From: Lumbricus terrestris
Lineage: Eukaryota; Annelida; Clitellata; Crassiclitellata; Lumbricidae
Length of the DNA stretch: 64,000 nucleotides
Assembly: GCA_949752735.1 (NCBI GenBank)
Contig: OX457047.1
Span: 14,118,674-14,182,673 of the forward strand
Direction of reading: 5' to 3'
The notes below the pieces were generated by a model, which searched no databases, was not told the origin of the DNA, and saw nothing but the letters and a program-made list of their open reading frames with translations. The position numbers and the translations under genes are program-made. Positions 1 through 13,600 of this stretch are shown piece after piece (the stretch's first letter is position 1; each line of letters opens with the position of its first letter).

Positions 1-52
1 ATAACAGCATTATTTAATTGTTGAGACTTACCCTCTTAGACTTGTTAGTGAG

Positions 53-1383
53 TCCATAAAGTACGTCACGCTCCAGGGGGGAGGAGGGGGTGTAAGAAAG
101 TGTGACAGTTTGTGACAGGGAGGAGGGGGGGGCGGTCAGGCCATGTGTGACGTCACACATTTATTTTTAAATTCTCTATTATATTTTTTGTTCTTAGTAC
201 CTAAAATCCGACCCGGCCCGGCCAGGCGGGTCTAAAACCCGGCCTGGCGGGATAAAAGCTGATTTCCCGTCACTATCAAAGCGTTTAGGAACACACGTCA
301 CTATCAGAGGGATTAGAGATAGTATCCTAGGGTTTAGAGGGTTAGGTAAATGGTTATGTTTAAAAAATTTGTTCGAAAGTGTGACGTACTTTAGGGGGGG
401 ATTAGAGATAGTATCCTAGTAATAGTAATAGTAATAGTAATTGAACATTTATATAGCGCCGCTCACAGATTCAGTGGCGCTCCCGACCCAAGCTAGTGCT
501 CACCGCTAACAAATAGTATAGTTTTCAGACGTTTACGGAACAGGGGAAGAGAAAGGCCAAGAAGCTCAGAACGGAGCTTGTGAGGAAGGCGGTTCCAACA
601 AGTAGGACCAAGATATGCAAAGCTTCTGGACTGGGCCGTAGCTCCACGCATGCGCGGGACAACTAGAAGGCCATTGGCAGCAGATCGAAGGGCAGAGCGG
701 CCAGGAAGAGTGGAGACCAAGTTACACAGTGCCCGAAGATAAGAGGGGGCTACCCCGAGAAGAGAGTTGCGCATAAGAGTCAGGATCTTGAACTCAATGC
801 GCTGAGGTACAGGAAGCCAATGAAGAGTGTCCCGAATAAAATCAGATATGTGAGAGAATTTGGGAAGACCAGCAATTAAGCGGGCAGCAGCATTAAGAAT
901 AGACTGAAGCTTAGAGAGGTTAAGAGAGGAGAGACCAGCATAGGCAGAGTTTCCAAAGTCGACTCTAGAGCAAATCAAAGCATGGACAAGCGCCTTGACC
1001 GCTTGAAGGGAGAGTGAGTGGCGGATAGTACGCAATTGTCGCAAGTGATAGAAACATGTTCGAGAGATTCGGTTAACATGATCAGTAAGAGAAAGAATTG
1101 GATCCAGAGTAAAACCCAGATCACGAACAGTTGGAGAAAATTGGATATCTGGGTACAACGTGCTGAGGAGCTCCATATCAATCTTGGCGAGCTGGACTCT
1201 ACCACCAAGCCAGATGAATTGGGTTTTATCAAAGTTAAGGCGAAGTTAAGGGTTTAGAGGGTTAGGTAAATGGTTATGTTTAAAAAAATTTGTTCGAAAG
1301 TGTGACGTACTTTAGGGGGGGGGGTCCGATATATGTGACAGGGGGGAGGGGGGGTCAAAAATAGCGTGACATACTTTATGGAC
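53..1383. mobile_element. Decayed DNA transposon with terminal inverted repeats, containing a nested LINE
   Basis: The left end reads GTCCATAAAGTACGTCACGC (from 53). Its near-perfect reverse complement, with one C/T difference, closes the element at 1363-1383. G-rich tracts follow both ends internally. A block of about 75 bp beginning GGTTTAGAGGGTTAGGTAAA occurs twice (about 329-403 and 1250-1324) on either side of a minus-strand LINE fragment. No transposase is visible and no target duplication is clear. The superfamily is not assigned. The G-rich inner flanks suggest a short non-autonomous element enlarged by the LINE insertion. Confidence 0.6.
414..1250 (-). pseudogene. LINE reverse transcriptase C-terminal fragment
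   Basis: The minus strand carries an open stretch (1176 down to 493) with the C-terminal signature of a CR1/L2/Jockey-like LINE: VRDLGFTLD, then VKALVHALICSRVDFGNSAY, then DTLHWLPVPQRIEFKILTL and APSYLRALC, then WNRLPHKLRS. The similarity continues upstream toward 1250. The 3' end carries GCGCTATATAAATG and a short TTACTA-repeat tail near 415-440. The copy is 5'-truncated and lacks endonuclease and the RT catalytic core. It is dead debris, and the exact clade cannot be told from this part. Confidence 0.8.
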
Positions 1384-1481
1384 GGCCTCTTACCAGCTAT
1401 ATTTGAGATACCTCTTGTTAGGATACAATGAAAACAAAGCATATCTCCATGTATCATTCATGATAATGTTCATAAACTTAC

Positions 1482-1671
1482 CCGATGAACCCAGTCCTTG
1501 AGCTCGAGATCACCCGTGCATCTATCCAAGGTGTTGGGTGTCAACACTAGAATGAAGTTTCTCGCATTTCGAACACTGTTCAGAAGATTATCATCAAATT
1601 TTCCAGCTCGCAATTTTTCAATATCAAGGAAAACTGTGAAGCCACGAAGCTGAAGGTGAACTTTGAGTAAG
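1482..1671 (-). CDS. SARM1: SARM1 exon: middle of TIR domain
   Basis: The acceptor is TTTTCATGCAG and the donor is CGG|GTAAGT, 190 nt in all. It encodes [20 protein letters not shown], then [20 protein letters not shown], then [14 protein letters not shown], ending in KDWVHR. These match the TIR core that carries the BB-loop equivalent. The exon ends one residue before the expected catalytic glutamate. No continuation is found between 1 and 1470, which is repeat DNA. Confidence 0.92.
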
Positions 1672-4600
1672 CTGCATGAAAAGAAACCCATCTCAACTTT
1701 TTAAGTAAGTTTAATTCAAGCAGAGCTGTGCTCTTAGCCTATATAGACCATCAAGTAAAGGCAAACAAGATGCTGACTGAGTCATCTCATATCTGGCAAA
1801 TGAGTTAATACTAATGCAATAATACTGTCCCACAGCATGTTACAGTGCTGTAGTAAAACCAAACAACAGCCCACCTCTTGCTATTCGGAATGTGTGCTGA
1901 TGATACATGGCATCAACCAGCACATTATAGCCACAGAACTTAGAATATATATGATGACTCTGAGACCGATGTAAGGATAACAGCATTTGTCCAAACACTC
2001 ATCATACCTGAACATAACTATTCATAACACAAGTGTAATGAAATTCAACTGTTTTCATGAATTATGCATCCTCACATTCAATGCAATTATTTCCCTTAAA
2101 AGCACAAAATTAAATGAGAAATTTTATGATGAAATAAAATTTTAGATCCTCTAATTTCAGTATTTAGTAATAGGTCTAATTTTCTAAATAATTAACCTCA
2201 TTTTTACTAAATCTGTAATTACTAATTTCACTATCAATTACCAAGTACTACTGCTGCTGGACAATGCATTTTGTCATAGCCTAAATTTCACTTGCCCTAT
2301 AATCAACATAAATAATTATCTCAAGAGATATACAATTTTGTTGTTGAGCATCAAGTGATTGAAGAAAATTACCCAAATGTTTGGGAATTATACAAAATCT
2401 CAAGCTATGGGCCCGTATGCACATGAGGGTAGGCCTATAACTCTTATATCTGGCTTAAATCTGGCCTATTCGGGAATAGGCCCTACTGGGTTATTTCCGT
2501 ATGCATGGCTTGAGATTAGCGAATTACTCTAGGTATAATGTTATTCAAACTCCAAGGAAGGAGTGAGCCGGCTACTCCCATTGTAAACAATAGACAGCTG
2601 ACTTTAGCTGGACAGCATGAACAAAGGGTAAGCAAGTTAAACAGACAAATTTTAAGTTTAGTTCTGAATTGTATTAGAGAACAGACAGTGTACGCACAAC
2701 TGGGCAATGAATTGCATTGCAGCCACTGAGAAAGAGCTGAACACTGTCTTAGTGCAAGTCACAGAAAGAGTCAGAGCATTCATTAAGTGTTCAAAACATT
2801 TACCAGCAGGTGGAGTTAGTTGAGGTACTTTAACTGATTTGGAAGTAACAATCTGTGAACTGTCAGTGTAATAAGTTCAGTAGTGACATAAATGTTGATA
2901 TATATGTGTGGATTAAAGATCAAAGGAAGACAGGAGATGCAGAATTCTGAATCACGGTTTCCATTCTGCATATTGAAAACAATGACTGTAGAAAGAACAG
3001 GGAATGAGAAGGACCAGAAATTCAAGGATTGTTTGGAATTCTGTAAAATATAGCAGATGTTCTCTCACTCTGCATCACTGCCCAGTGATTATTTCTTATT
3101 GTAAGAAAGGAAGCAGAAATGTAGGAAAGATTCCATGAATGAATGTCAAAAAAACAACACAGACATAAATTATTTAACAAACCAAGAGGAACGTTAGGGC
3201 AGAAATTCCTCAGTGCAACAGCTGCAGACTTGTGGAAATGTTTAGCTGTTTAATCTCAGTGGATTCTAAGGGGCATCTGGTAAAACCACTCACATTGTTT
3301 CATAGTCTATGCATGGACATTTACTTCTCCAACCTTCGTCAACTCTTGTACTATCTTGCAACTCAATCGCCCTTAATTTGAATCAAAGACTCATTTCATG
3401 AATATTTATAATACCATATGTGTAAATATCTGCAAAGGCACCATAATAATTGGGCTAGGTATGCTAAGGGTCATTTTGATTAGGAAGAATTGCCATAGTA
3501 ACATGTAGGCAAGTCCCTCTTTGCTTACCTGGCCAGCTGTGAACCTGTTGACCGTCTGTAGCTTATGAAAGCGTCAATGCACCTGTCAAACATGCCTGGA
3601 GAATAGTCCATCACAGCCACTGGACTGCAGTCCATGCTAGACAATCCTGACAAATCAATTACAATTAACCCATAATGTATATAAACGCTGTGCAGTGTTT
3701 CTAGTAGTTTCATGCAACGTGCACTAATGTTTTCAAATATATTCCTACAGCAAAAGCATCGTGAATTACCTTGGTCTGGTGACAGTGTAATAGACATGAT
3801 CAGTCATGATTCTCTAGACACTAGGAATCAGACATATTGTGCTACATCAATGCGATGTTAACATTTACGAGACCTACACCAAATAATTTCTGCACTAAGG
3901 CAACACATCTCAAGTCTCTATCAGTTTAATTAGTTAAGACAGACAGCCAGAGAACATCCAATTCAAAAGGAATGGAGAATCTTTTGTCTCACTCTGTAAA
4001 TTTATTTCTTAGAGTCTACTAACTTATCAACAACCCAGATGTGTCAGGTGAATGCATATTTGAATAATAATGCATGAATGGGAATTAAAACCATTCAATT
4101 CTATTAAGGTGAGATAGATCCTGTTCATATGCTACACCTTTTTGGTCGATTATATTATTGTATGGGAGCCATATTGATAACGATGTTTTCAAGGTATGTG
4201 ACAAAGGATATAGCTTAGGGTGACCATTTTCTAGTCATCAAAAACCGGGAAGATTTTTGGAAAACATCAATTGTAGGCCTACAATTCATTAACTAGGGGC
4301 CTAGGACCTACTGGGCCATAGTAAACCCTAAAGGTTCAGTTACATGTATTTAATGCTGAGCATGGACTTCAGTGTAGAAATCTACAACCTGCTCCAGTCA
4401 TCAGTGCACTTAGTACAGCACTCTTTCGTTGTGTATACTCTCTCAATTGGTGCACCCTAATATAGCTACAATATTGCACCACTTTGTGATGGCTATGGCA
4501 TTGTTATATCTATATTAGATCATCAAAAGTGATCATCTCAAGTATTCCAGCTTTGAATCTGTCTGTGCTTAATTTTACGCCCCAGTACTTTCTACCTACA

Positions 4601-7600
4601 TGGTGAATAGTCATGTTAAAAAAATACCCACAAGTCAAAAGTCAAACCTAAATCAATCCTATTTTAGAGTCAATTCTTTCCTACTTATGTTTGGTCATAT
4701 AAGTTGTATATAGCACATTCATTGACTATATAACAAAGAAGAAATGGTCTTCTGAAGCAGCCAATGTTTTTACGCTATCTTTTTTTACACTATCTTGACA
4801 GAAGATGGATGATCATTGCGGTCTGTTGCGTTTTCAGGTGGCTTATTGCATTTTCTAATGGCCTCTAATGGACGTGAACTGCGCAATAAGCGATTCCAAC
4901 GATTCCTGCGAGAACAAACAGTAGCCAAAAGTGTTTTTCCCCGTCATGGTGTAAAGGTCGCAGTGGAAAGGTCGCAGTGGATGGCACGTTTCTCGCATAA
5001 ATACTGCAGATGCCTCTGATGGAGAAGACACAATACGACTGATACATTAAATGAACATCAGTGTAAACCTGGTCTCCGCTGAGCTAATCTACAAAAGGAT
5101 TATGGACATGGGAGGCAACCACAGTAACACAATGCAGGCGGATGGCAGCTCAGAAAGGGTGAGCAACATTATGTGCTCTACTTTCACCCGTCATTTACCC
5201 AAACCACTGCACTACCACAGCAAGTGGCAGAGGCACTCTCCTCCTCCGCCAAAATATTTCATGATTCAGCATATTGTAAGAACCACAAGGAACAAGCCAG
5301 AATGGATTCTATTCATGTTGTTGATCAGCACTGCATCCATTTGGGAGAGTGACTGTGTCCCTCAGCTGTAAATCCCTTCGAATGTGGCAGCGAGAGAATT
5401 AGAAGACAAAAATGGTTTGATATCAAATGCAAAGTATGAATAATTGGCACCTTAATGCCAGCAGCATCATATCAAAAACAAAATAGATAGGGTACTTGAT
5501 GAAAGTATTTTCAGTTGGATATCATAAACAATAAGAAGCGCCCCTTCAAGGTAATCAAGGTAGTCAGAAGTGCTACCAGTCGAACCACAGCTAAATAAGG
5601 CAATTTATAGCCGTGTTGAACACTCCGCTATGGCCATCACTGACCGACAAGAAGTGATTTGATTTGCATTGGAAACAGTGAAGTACACATTGAATTGGAA
5701 AGGTTTTCTGAAGTTTCTCTCGCTCATAACAAAGAAGTCCCACAAGCTCCTATCAAATGGTGCCCTGTTATGTCCCCAATTTTCCTAAGAGGGCCATTCC
5801 TTTAGACTGAAATTTGGAGACTGTGGCTTTGTCTTCTCCACTGCTGGCCTCGTTGCCTGGAACTACACCCTACCTGTAACCCAGCAAGAAGTGACGAACA
5901 CTAAAGACCCAATTCACACTTTGTGATTGTTTACACAGTAAACTATTGCAAAATTGTTTTGTTGGTAGATAAGCAGCAGACATTAAAGAGTTGCTCACTT
6001 CCCTATTTCCTGTCCATGCAATGGAAGAAGGATAGAAGATACATGAAACACTTCAACCCACAGATCACCTGACATTTGAAGAGACATTATTTCGTTAAGA
6101 GGTGTATATAAAGAAACATACAAGATTCAATTACCAAACAAATACACACACAAACTGGTTTTTATTAATCATGCTCGACAGGAATTTGTCTAAATTAATT
6201 AATTTTTGCAGAATAAATCATCAACAAAACAACAACTTTGTTACACTAAGCAAAAAACTGCAATTGGATGAAGACAACAGAACGTTCAAGTGACTCACGT
6301 TTTGCCGCTTCTAACATTTTGAGGCGATGAATTCCGTTGATGATGCCACAATCCCTTTCCAGATGCTCTTCGTTGAGGAAGCGTAGAATGGCTTTGTCAA
6401 CACCTGACTTTATCATCTGATACGTGTACTGGCGAAATTCAGGCGAAATTCCAGTCAGCCAATCATCGAGTCGCGACGGGTCACATCCCTCGTAATCGGC
6501 CGTCTGCTTCAGCTGACCAAGTTCTCGTAAGATTCTGACAGAAAATTTAACGATTCGCGTCACAACCTCAAGGAATTCGAAAGCCCAAGCACAGAATGAA
6601 GCATAGTTGTAAAAAACGTTTTTTTCCGTTTTTTATCCTCTCCCAAAAAACGTCGTTTTTTTCGTTTTTTATTTTTCCCATCGTTTTTTATCGTTTTTTA
6701 TTTTTTCCTTAACTTTATTTATTCATTTACTTTCTGTTATTATTTTCCTTAATTTTTATTTTTTCTGATATTCCTTATGTTTTCCGCCAACTCTCAAGGA
6801 TTCAGCTATAACTAAAGTCATTTTTCATCGTTTAACATCATCATTTAAGAGATAGCCTGCGTGTAGTAGGTTCCTAATCAATGTTTTTAAGGTTAAAATG
6901 CGGTTTTAGATGTAGCAAAGTCAAATTATTTACCGTTTTCGTTTTTTATCTTTTTGTCGTTTTTTTATTTTTTCGAAAAAAACGATGTTTTTTACCGTTT
7001 TTTATTCCGTTTCCATCGTTTTTTACATCTATGGAATGAAGGCACTTGCACAGTGTTTCTTATGGTGCTCTGCTCGTTCTAATGGTGCTCTGCTCATAGT
7101 GTTTTCTAAGTAAATTCAAGGGACCACAGTTTTGTCCAGCTTGATATGTGCAAAATAACTTTGGGATATTTCACTACATGGAAATACACAGCTTTGATAG
7201 CAGGCAGGCTTTGATAGCACTTAGGGTGCCATAAAAAGGTAATGCATTATGGCAGTATGCAGGGTATGCAAGTATGCATGTGTTTGTATGCATGTGCATG
7301 TGGGGCGCGGTGGTGTAGGTGGGGCGCGGTGGTGTAGTGGTGGCGTCGTTGCCTTGAAGCCGGAAGGTTCGAGGTTCGAATCCACCTCGCCGCGTAAGGA
7401 CCTTGGGCAAGTCCTTCACTCACAATTGCTCAGCGCTTCGGCGTGAAACTCCGATGCAGTGTCCGCTCTGCATTCGGGAGCGCCTCTGAGTAGAGAGAGC
7501 TTGAAGGGGCGCTATAACAAGTGCACATACAAACAAACAAACAAACAATGTGCGAGTGTGCGTGTGCATGCGTGCGTGTGCGTGCGTGCGTGCGATTTTA

Positions 7601-10600
7601 CCAATCTTTTTAACACCAGTTGTAGTGTATGTGGGTTACATGAGTGTGCATGATATATCCAAGTGCACTTTATGTGTTTGAAAATATCGTAGTTTCAAGC
7701 AGTTAATGTCAAAGTGGATTTGGAGTTGCTCTACCGTTTTCTTGTAACGCCGTTTTTTATGTTGAAGTCTTCCTTCAGATTCTCTTCTGTGAGTGATAAG
7801 AGCAGGTCACCGTCAAAGCGAAACTCTTCAAATGACTTTATAATCTCTTCATCCAGACAAGTCTACAATGACAACGGGTAGAATAGGATTCAGTGCAAGA
7901 TGAAGTAAACACAAATTAAAAATTGCATGGAATCCTAACAATAAATGTTTTGTGCATCAGGCAGTCAGTGGGGAGATAGAAAAGTTATGGTATATGAGTG
8001 GATGAAGTAGTTATGTGGGTCTGGTTGTGAGTAGAAGCTGGCGCAGGATGTGACCCATTTTCCACCAAGGACAGCCCCTAAGAAACAACTGCTGCTGGAG
8101 AGTGTCTGTGCCTACAGACAAAGGATACGAGCAGTAGGATGTACAATTGTGCATACTGTTTAGAAATGGCTGTATTTTGTATTATGATCCACTTTAGTGT
8201 GCCAGACGTGTTTTTATCCAGGGGAATATGGAGGAGGATCTGGCAATAGCAATTCGCCACTTTATCTACTGTTTGCTGAAACCACTAGACACTGCCAATG
8301 TAAGTAAACAGCTCAACAAACTTCAGCTCACTGCCTGCAGCCATTGACAGTAACTGGCAATATCAGCAATCGAAAGCACTTCATCTAATCCCAGTTGATC
8401 AGTTCAAAGACAAATCTTTGGCCACCTCCCTGTACAGCAACAGGAGCAACATATGTACCGCATGTGCCCTGTGCCATCCCTGTGCCATCCCTGTGAGGCT
8501 ATTTCTGCCAGAAGTGAAACATCACCTGCATAATAATCTAGGTCTGTGTAAGACCTCCTCTTTGATAGCGATAATTGCCTGCTCCAAAAGACTTCTTGCT
8601 GAGTATAGTACAATCTGAATGACCTCCAGCCAGCCCTGCCTCTCAGCTCCCTAGTACAGAATCCTTCATTTCACCACTAATCCATTCTTCATTAACTAGG
8701 ACTGTGCTCTCATTTTCTTTCCTTTGCACAGCATCCCTAGATGAGCACAATATTCTCCAGACTCATCACATAAAAGCACTACTCTCTTCAGTCTGTCTCA
8801 TACATCTTACTAACACCACTCTCATAAGTCTGTATCATACTCAGATGCCGAATGGGAAATAAACAAAGCAATACCTTCGAAACGAGGCGTTGAAGATGCA
8901 ACGTTATGAACTCAGCTCATCTGACTTTCCTTGCAACAATGCAGTCTAACCATTTAGGTGATTAATGACATCATCACCTGCCAGTGTGGCATAATGCTTG
9001 CTAGCCTTCTTTCAACCAGCAGCCAACTGTTCACCCAGTCTATAGGTTTGGCGACCAGCAATCCAGCTTTTTAACTCTATATAAATATGCTGTGCATTAC
9101 TGTGCTTTATATATAACACTTGCCATGTACAATTGCATTATTTAACTATGCGACGTTTATATGTATGAACACAGGATCAATGGATCATTTAGTTTTGCAC
9201 TAGTGACGTCACTAAGCAACTCTAATCAATTGGTAGTCAATATCTGACTTTAGATTTAGCAGACTGAACTAAATTAGTAAACAAGACAACTTCTGGTTCT
9301 ATTAACAATCATAGGACTTCTTCTTATAACAACAACAAAATAATCAGATAACTCAATATGAACTGAAATATAATCATAAATTGTATCAAATAATTCATAG
9401 ATGGTTTTGAATTTCTTATACATGTTCATACACAGGGATGCTAATTTATTTCTGTCACATGTCTATGAAACTCAAAGACATCTTCAGCAAGTCATGCTGC
9501 AAAATTACTTAAGTTCGTAATACTCAGATTCGTGCTATCAGTCACTTTCATCTACCAAATGACACACAACAAACACCAATTCTACATGTCCCATCACATT
9601 GCCATGGAATATAAGCATCAAGCAATATCCTGGTTTTCACCCCCCTGGATACTGGACTAGCACCAAAATGGACTCCACAATGTGGCTACTGTGGACTCAA
9701 TTTGATATAGTGCCGATGGATAAGCTGGTCTCCCTAACATGGCTTGCTGTGATGCTGAGATATTGCAGAGATTTGCATCATATTACATTGACTCGAGGAG
9801 GGATTGACTCCGTGTGCATCATCAACAACTAATGAGATACCACTGGGTCATGGCATTATGACGAACCGTGGATGTCAGTGCTTCTCATTTCGATACAGCT
9901 TGATCCAGCAATTTCGATCGTGGTGCAATCTGTAAACTTAGAATGGATTGGCTACTCACTACATGTATTGAGTTTAAGATTCTAATGCTCAAGCATAATT
10001 GCCTACCAAGCCAAGCCCTGATTTATCCTAGGAGCTCCGTGTACCACTGCTATCTCTTTCAGGTCTTAGATTCCTGCACTCTGCAACCCAGTTATGGCTT
10101 GAACTTCCACAGTACTACATAAAAGTTTTGGCTATGGTCGGTCCATCTTTCTAGAATAAGTCACCTAGCAGTCTACGTAATGAACATCTTGATCTTTCTT
10201 TGTCTCTTTCTGCAAGCATTTAAAAATGATTCACTTTGATTATAGTTTACTTCTGTCAGGTTGGGAGTTCCTCTGAGGAGTTTCTCTTGAAGTAGTGTTG
10301 TATAAATTCATGATTACAATATTATTACAATTATATGGGAGAGAGTTGGCCACTGGTGACTCTTTAAGTTTTCTTTTCGATGTTTGCTTAATGCTTATTG
10401 AAGAAGTTTTTTGCTTTTGTTGATATTTAACATAAAACAGACTAGCATTTTTGTCTTGGAGGGGTGTTAATTGGATCACATGTCTATAATGAAAGAAATG
10501 ATTTCTGTGTAGCCACTTCAAACAGACACACAAAACAGCATGGGTTGAGCAGAATAAGAAAAGTATGTGTATCCTGCTACTTACCCTGTGAAGCCAATGA

Positions 10601-13600
10601 CTGATGTCCTGTGGTGTCCACAGAGGTACTTGGGGTGAGAGCTTGTGTGGTACCTCCTCCCCAATCAAGCGCAATGCCTGGATAGCAAATTTAGCTGCGA
10701 GTTTAGATGTTCCAGAGGCCAAGCACTTCAGTGGTTCAACTGCTCCTATTTCTTTGAAAATCTGAAAACATTCATAGCAAAATTTACAACATCCTCTAAG
10801 AGTTGTCATTAAATGGAAACAGAAAGCTCTAAGCTTAACAATCAAACGTAACTCATGCAAAGGAACATAGTTCTGTATGTCCCTGTTGATTAAATAGGCA
10901 AAATTGCAAGTACAAAAGACAATACAAACTATATAAACTGCTCCAACTATTGAATGGAAATAGATACAATTAGCAGCATTTCTCACATTGTTATTGAAAA
11001 GACAACAAGAGAACTAATCAACATACTGACAAAATTTTGACATCAATAAATGTCAGAGCCACACACACAGAACTGATTAGCACAAGCCAATGCACACTAT
11101 GATTATACTCTTCCTTAAAGAAATTGCTCCGATTACATTCCACTTAAGTAGATAGTCCCATCATCTTTTATCAAAGAAGACTGATTATAATCTACCCATG
11201 GTAAGAGGCTTTTGTGATTAAAATCTACCTAAGAAGACCTCTGTCATTATCCACCTTCCACGATGATTTCTGTGATTACAGCCGACACCACACACATGGG
11301 CAATGACAAACAAAGGCAAGAGGGGCATTTGCCCCTCCTCAGAAAACTTAAAACTATTTTTAGACTAATACTTTATGGTTTTAACAAATTTCGTCGCACA
11401 AAAACATTAATGATTCGAACGACAGACAAAGTGAAACTGATCAATTTACATCTAGAAACCTCCAGCAAAAATACCCAGGTTCTTCATTTCCTGCATTTTT
11501 CAAGTTCCTGTGATTTTTTACCGTGACCAATGTCTTTTGCCCACTCATGCAAAAATATTTGCAGACAACCATGACAACAGAAACCTTGTTCTAACACTAA
11601 AACAAAATCGAAGAATTTCCAGAACCAACGTCTCATTCAAAACACAAATGACATGAAAACAAAACCTCCAAATAAAACACAGCGATCCAAAATTTTCAAA
11701 GAAGAAAGACAAAATATCTGAACGTTTGGAACAGTTTTTAGCCTACGCCGTAGTTATTGTATTTGGTGAGTCTATATAAAACAACCTTGGAAAATAAGAA
11801 AATAAAGACAACAAACTAAAGACAAGCTGTGACCTGTGGCACTGGGGATAGCCATATTACTTTCATTAGCCATTACATAAAAAGAAAGAAGTGGTCTAAA
11901 TAAACATTTGACAAAGTCTGTTAATATTTTATGTAATGACGGACAACATCTACTAACATGTCAGCAAACACTGAAACTGAAAGAATGGTTGCAAATGAAC
12001 TGTTTGACAGGTAGTCAAGTTGTCCACACTGAGTGGCATTACATTGTTCTGCATTGTGTTAGGCCATCCAGAACATGCAAAAAAATTTCATATTGACCAG
12101 AATCACTTTCCTGAATTCAGATGATATGGTCCTCCTTCTCCACTTATTAACCAGGTTGTTTGGCTGTTGGCCAGAACAGTGGTTGTAAGCATTTGTGGAT
12201 CCAGACAATGGTATTTACCATCCTCATCTCCAAATAGCTGCTGTGGTCCTTGTAAGAATTATGTCAGGGCTGCTGAATTCATTGCTTGCAGCCTCCATGG
12301 TCGTCCATGTCTTACAACCAGGCTAGACATAGCAAGCACATAGTCTTATGAATTTCAGCTTCATAACTGACTTGGATTGTTGAGTACCATTATCTCGTTG
12401 GCATGATCACTGGTGATCATTGAGTCAAGGTCTATATAAAGGCTTCCACAACGCTTTACTAAACAGCCCAAGGCCATCAGCAGTTACTACATTTACCTGA
12501 GCATATGAGATCAACAACGTCAAACAAATATTCAAGAAGAAGAACAAAAAGAAACAGCTGCATCTAACCAGCATGTGCTTCTGAGATGTCCAAGGATAAG
12601 ATGTCCATAGTCTTTGCTTCTTACTTTGCTTAAGAAAATTAGTTTATCCTTTAAGAAATCTTCTCAATAAATCTGTTATACTGGTAAGTTCAGTTGGCCG
12701 AAAGGAATGTCAAGAATGCACTAAAAGACATGCCGTTGAAACCTTTTTCTTCTACAAGCTTTTCCTTTTCTCCTGATCTGACAGTCAGTGGCGGTTTGTT
12801 TTGCATCTTCTATGTAGCATGAATTGCAGATTTGCATACTTAATTAGGATGGAACAATATCTGCTAGAGGAACATTTTCTTCAGAAAAACAAATGTATGG
12901 CTGCATCAGGACATATGTATGTATTGCAGTGACGAATTTTAATATTGCTAACGTTGAACTGTGTAGCATATCATCTCCAAATGAACATTCATTTACACTT
13001 TTTACAGGCAAGACTGGCATCAATGTTATCACATAACGTCTTCACAGCCAACACCGTCTGCATTAAGACCACATTACAACCATGATACAAGATCAGCTGC
13101 AGTGGCTTAGAATAGGCAGCCACATCAAATTCAAACTTTGCATTCTGGTGCATAAATGTCTGAACGACTGCACACCATGCTAACTTCAAGCTGCTATCTG
13201 ACGATCCTAATACGTTGCTGGTGAGATCATCAAAAGTTAGCTGATGCATTCGTACCAGCAACAAAAACGAAAATGTGCGAGAGGGCCACAGGGGTCACTG
13301 GCCCACATGCCTGGAACAGTCTTCTACTCAGGAGGCCAAAAGCTCTCATGTTTTTAAAGAACCGTTAAAAATGTACCAGCAGTGTACCTCCGAGTATTAG
13401 CATTTGCACCGACAGCAGGCAGTGTTTGCCAGGCATCCTAGAAGTAGCTTACTACTGACTACGCCATAGAAAATATCATAATTACAATTTCCGAACAATA
13501 TCTATGTGCAAATAACCAAAAGCTGTAAGCATAGGAAAAATGTAAACACAATGTTACATTGACTACCGGTAAGCACGGACTGCAGATTGCATAGTTAATG

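Noticed and set aside
7340..7400. tRNA gene calls at the GGTTCGAATCC boxes (also 25567, 56715, 20224 and 51440)
   Set aside because: A and B boxes are present, but the acceptor stem does not pair and SINE bodies and tails follow, so these are tRNA-derived SINEs.
10240..10986. A single 248-residue minus-strand protein
   Set aside because: Only the 59-codon segment 10585-10761 is a SARM1 exon. The rest is intron that happens to lack stops.
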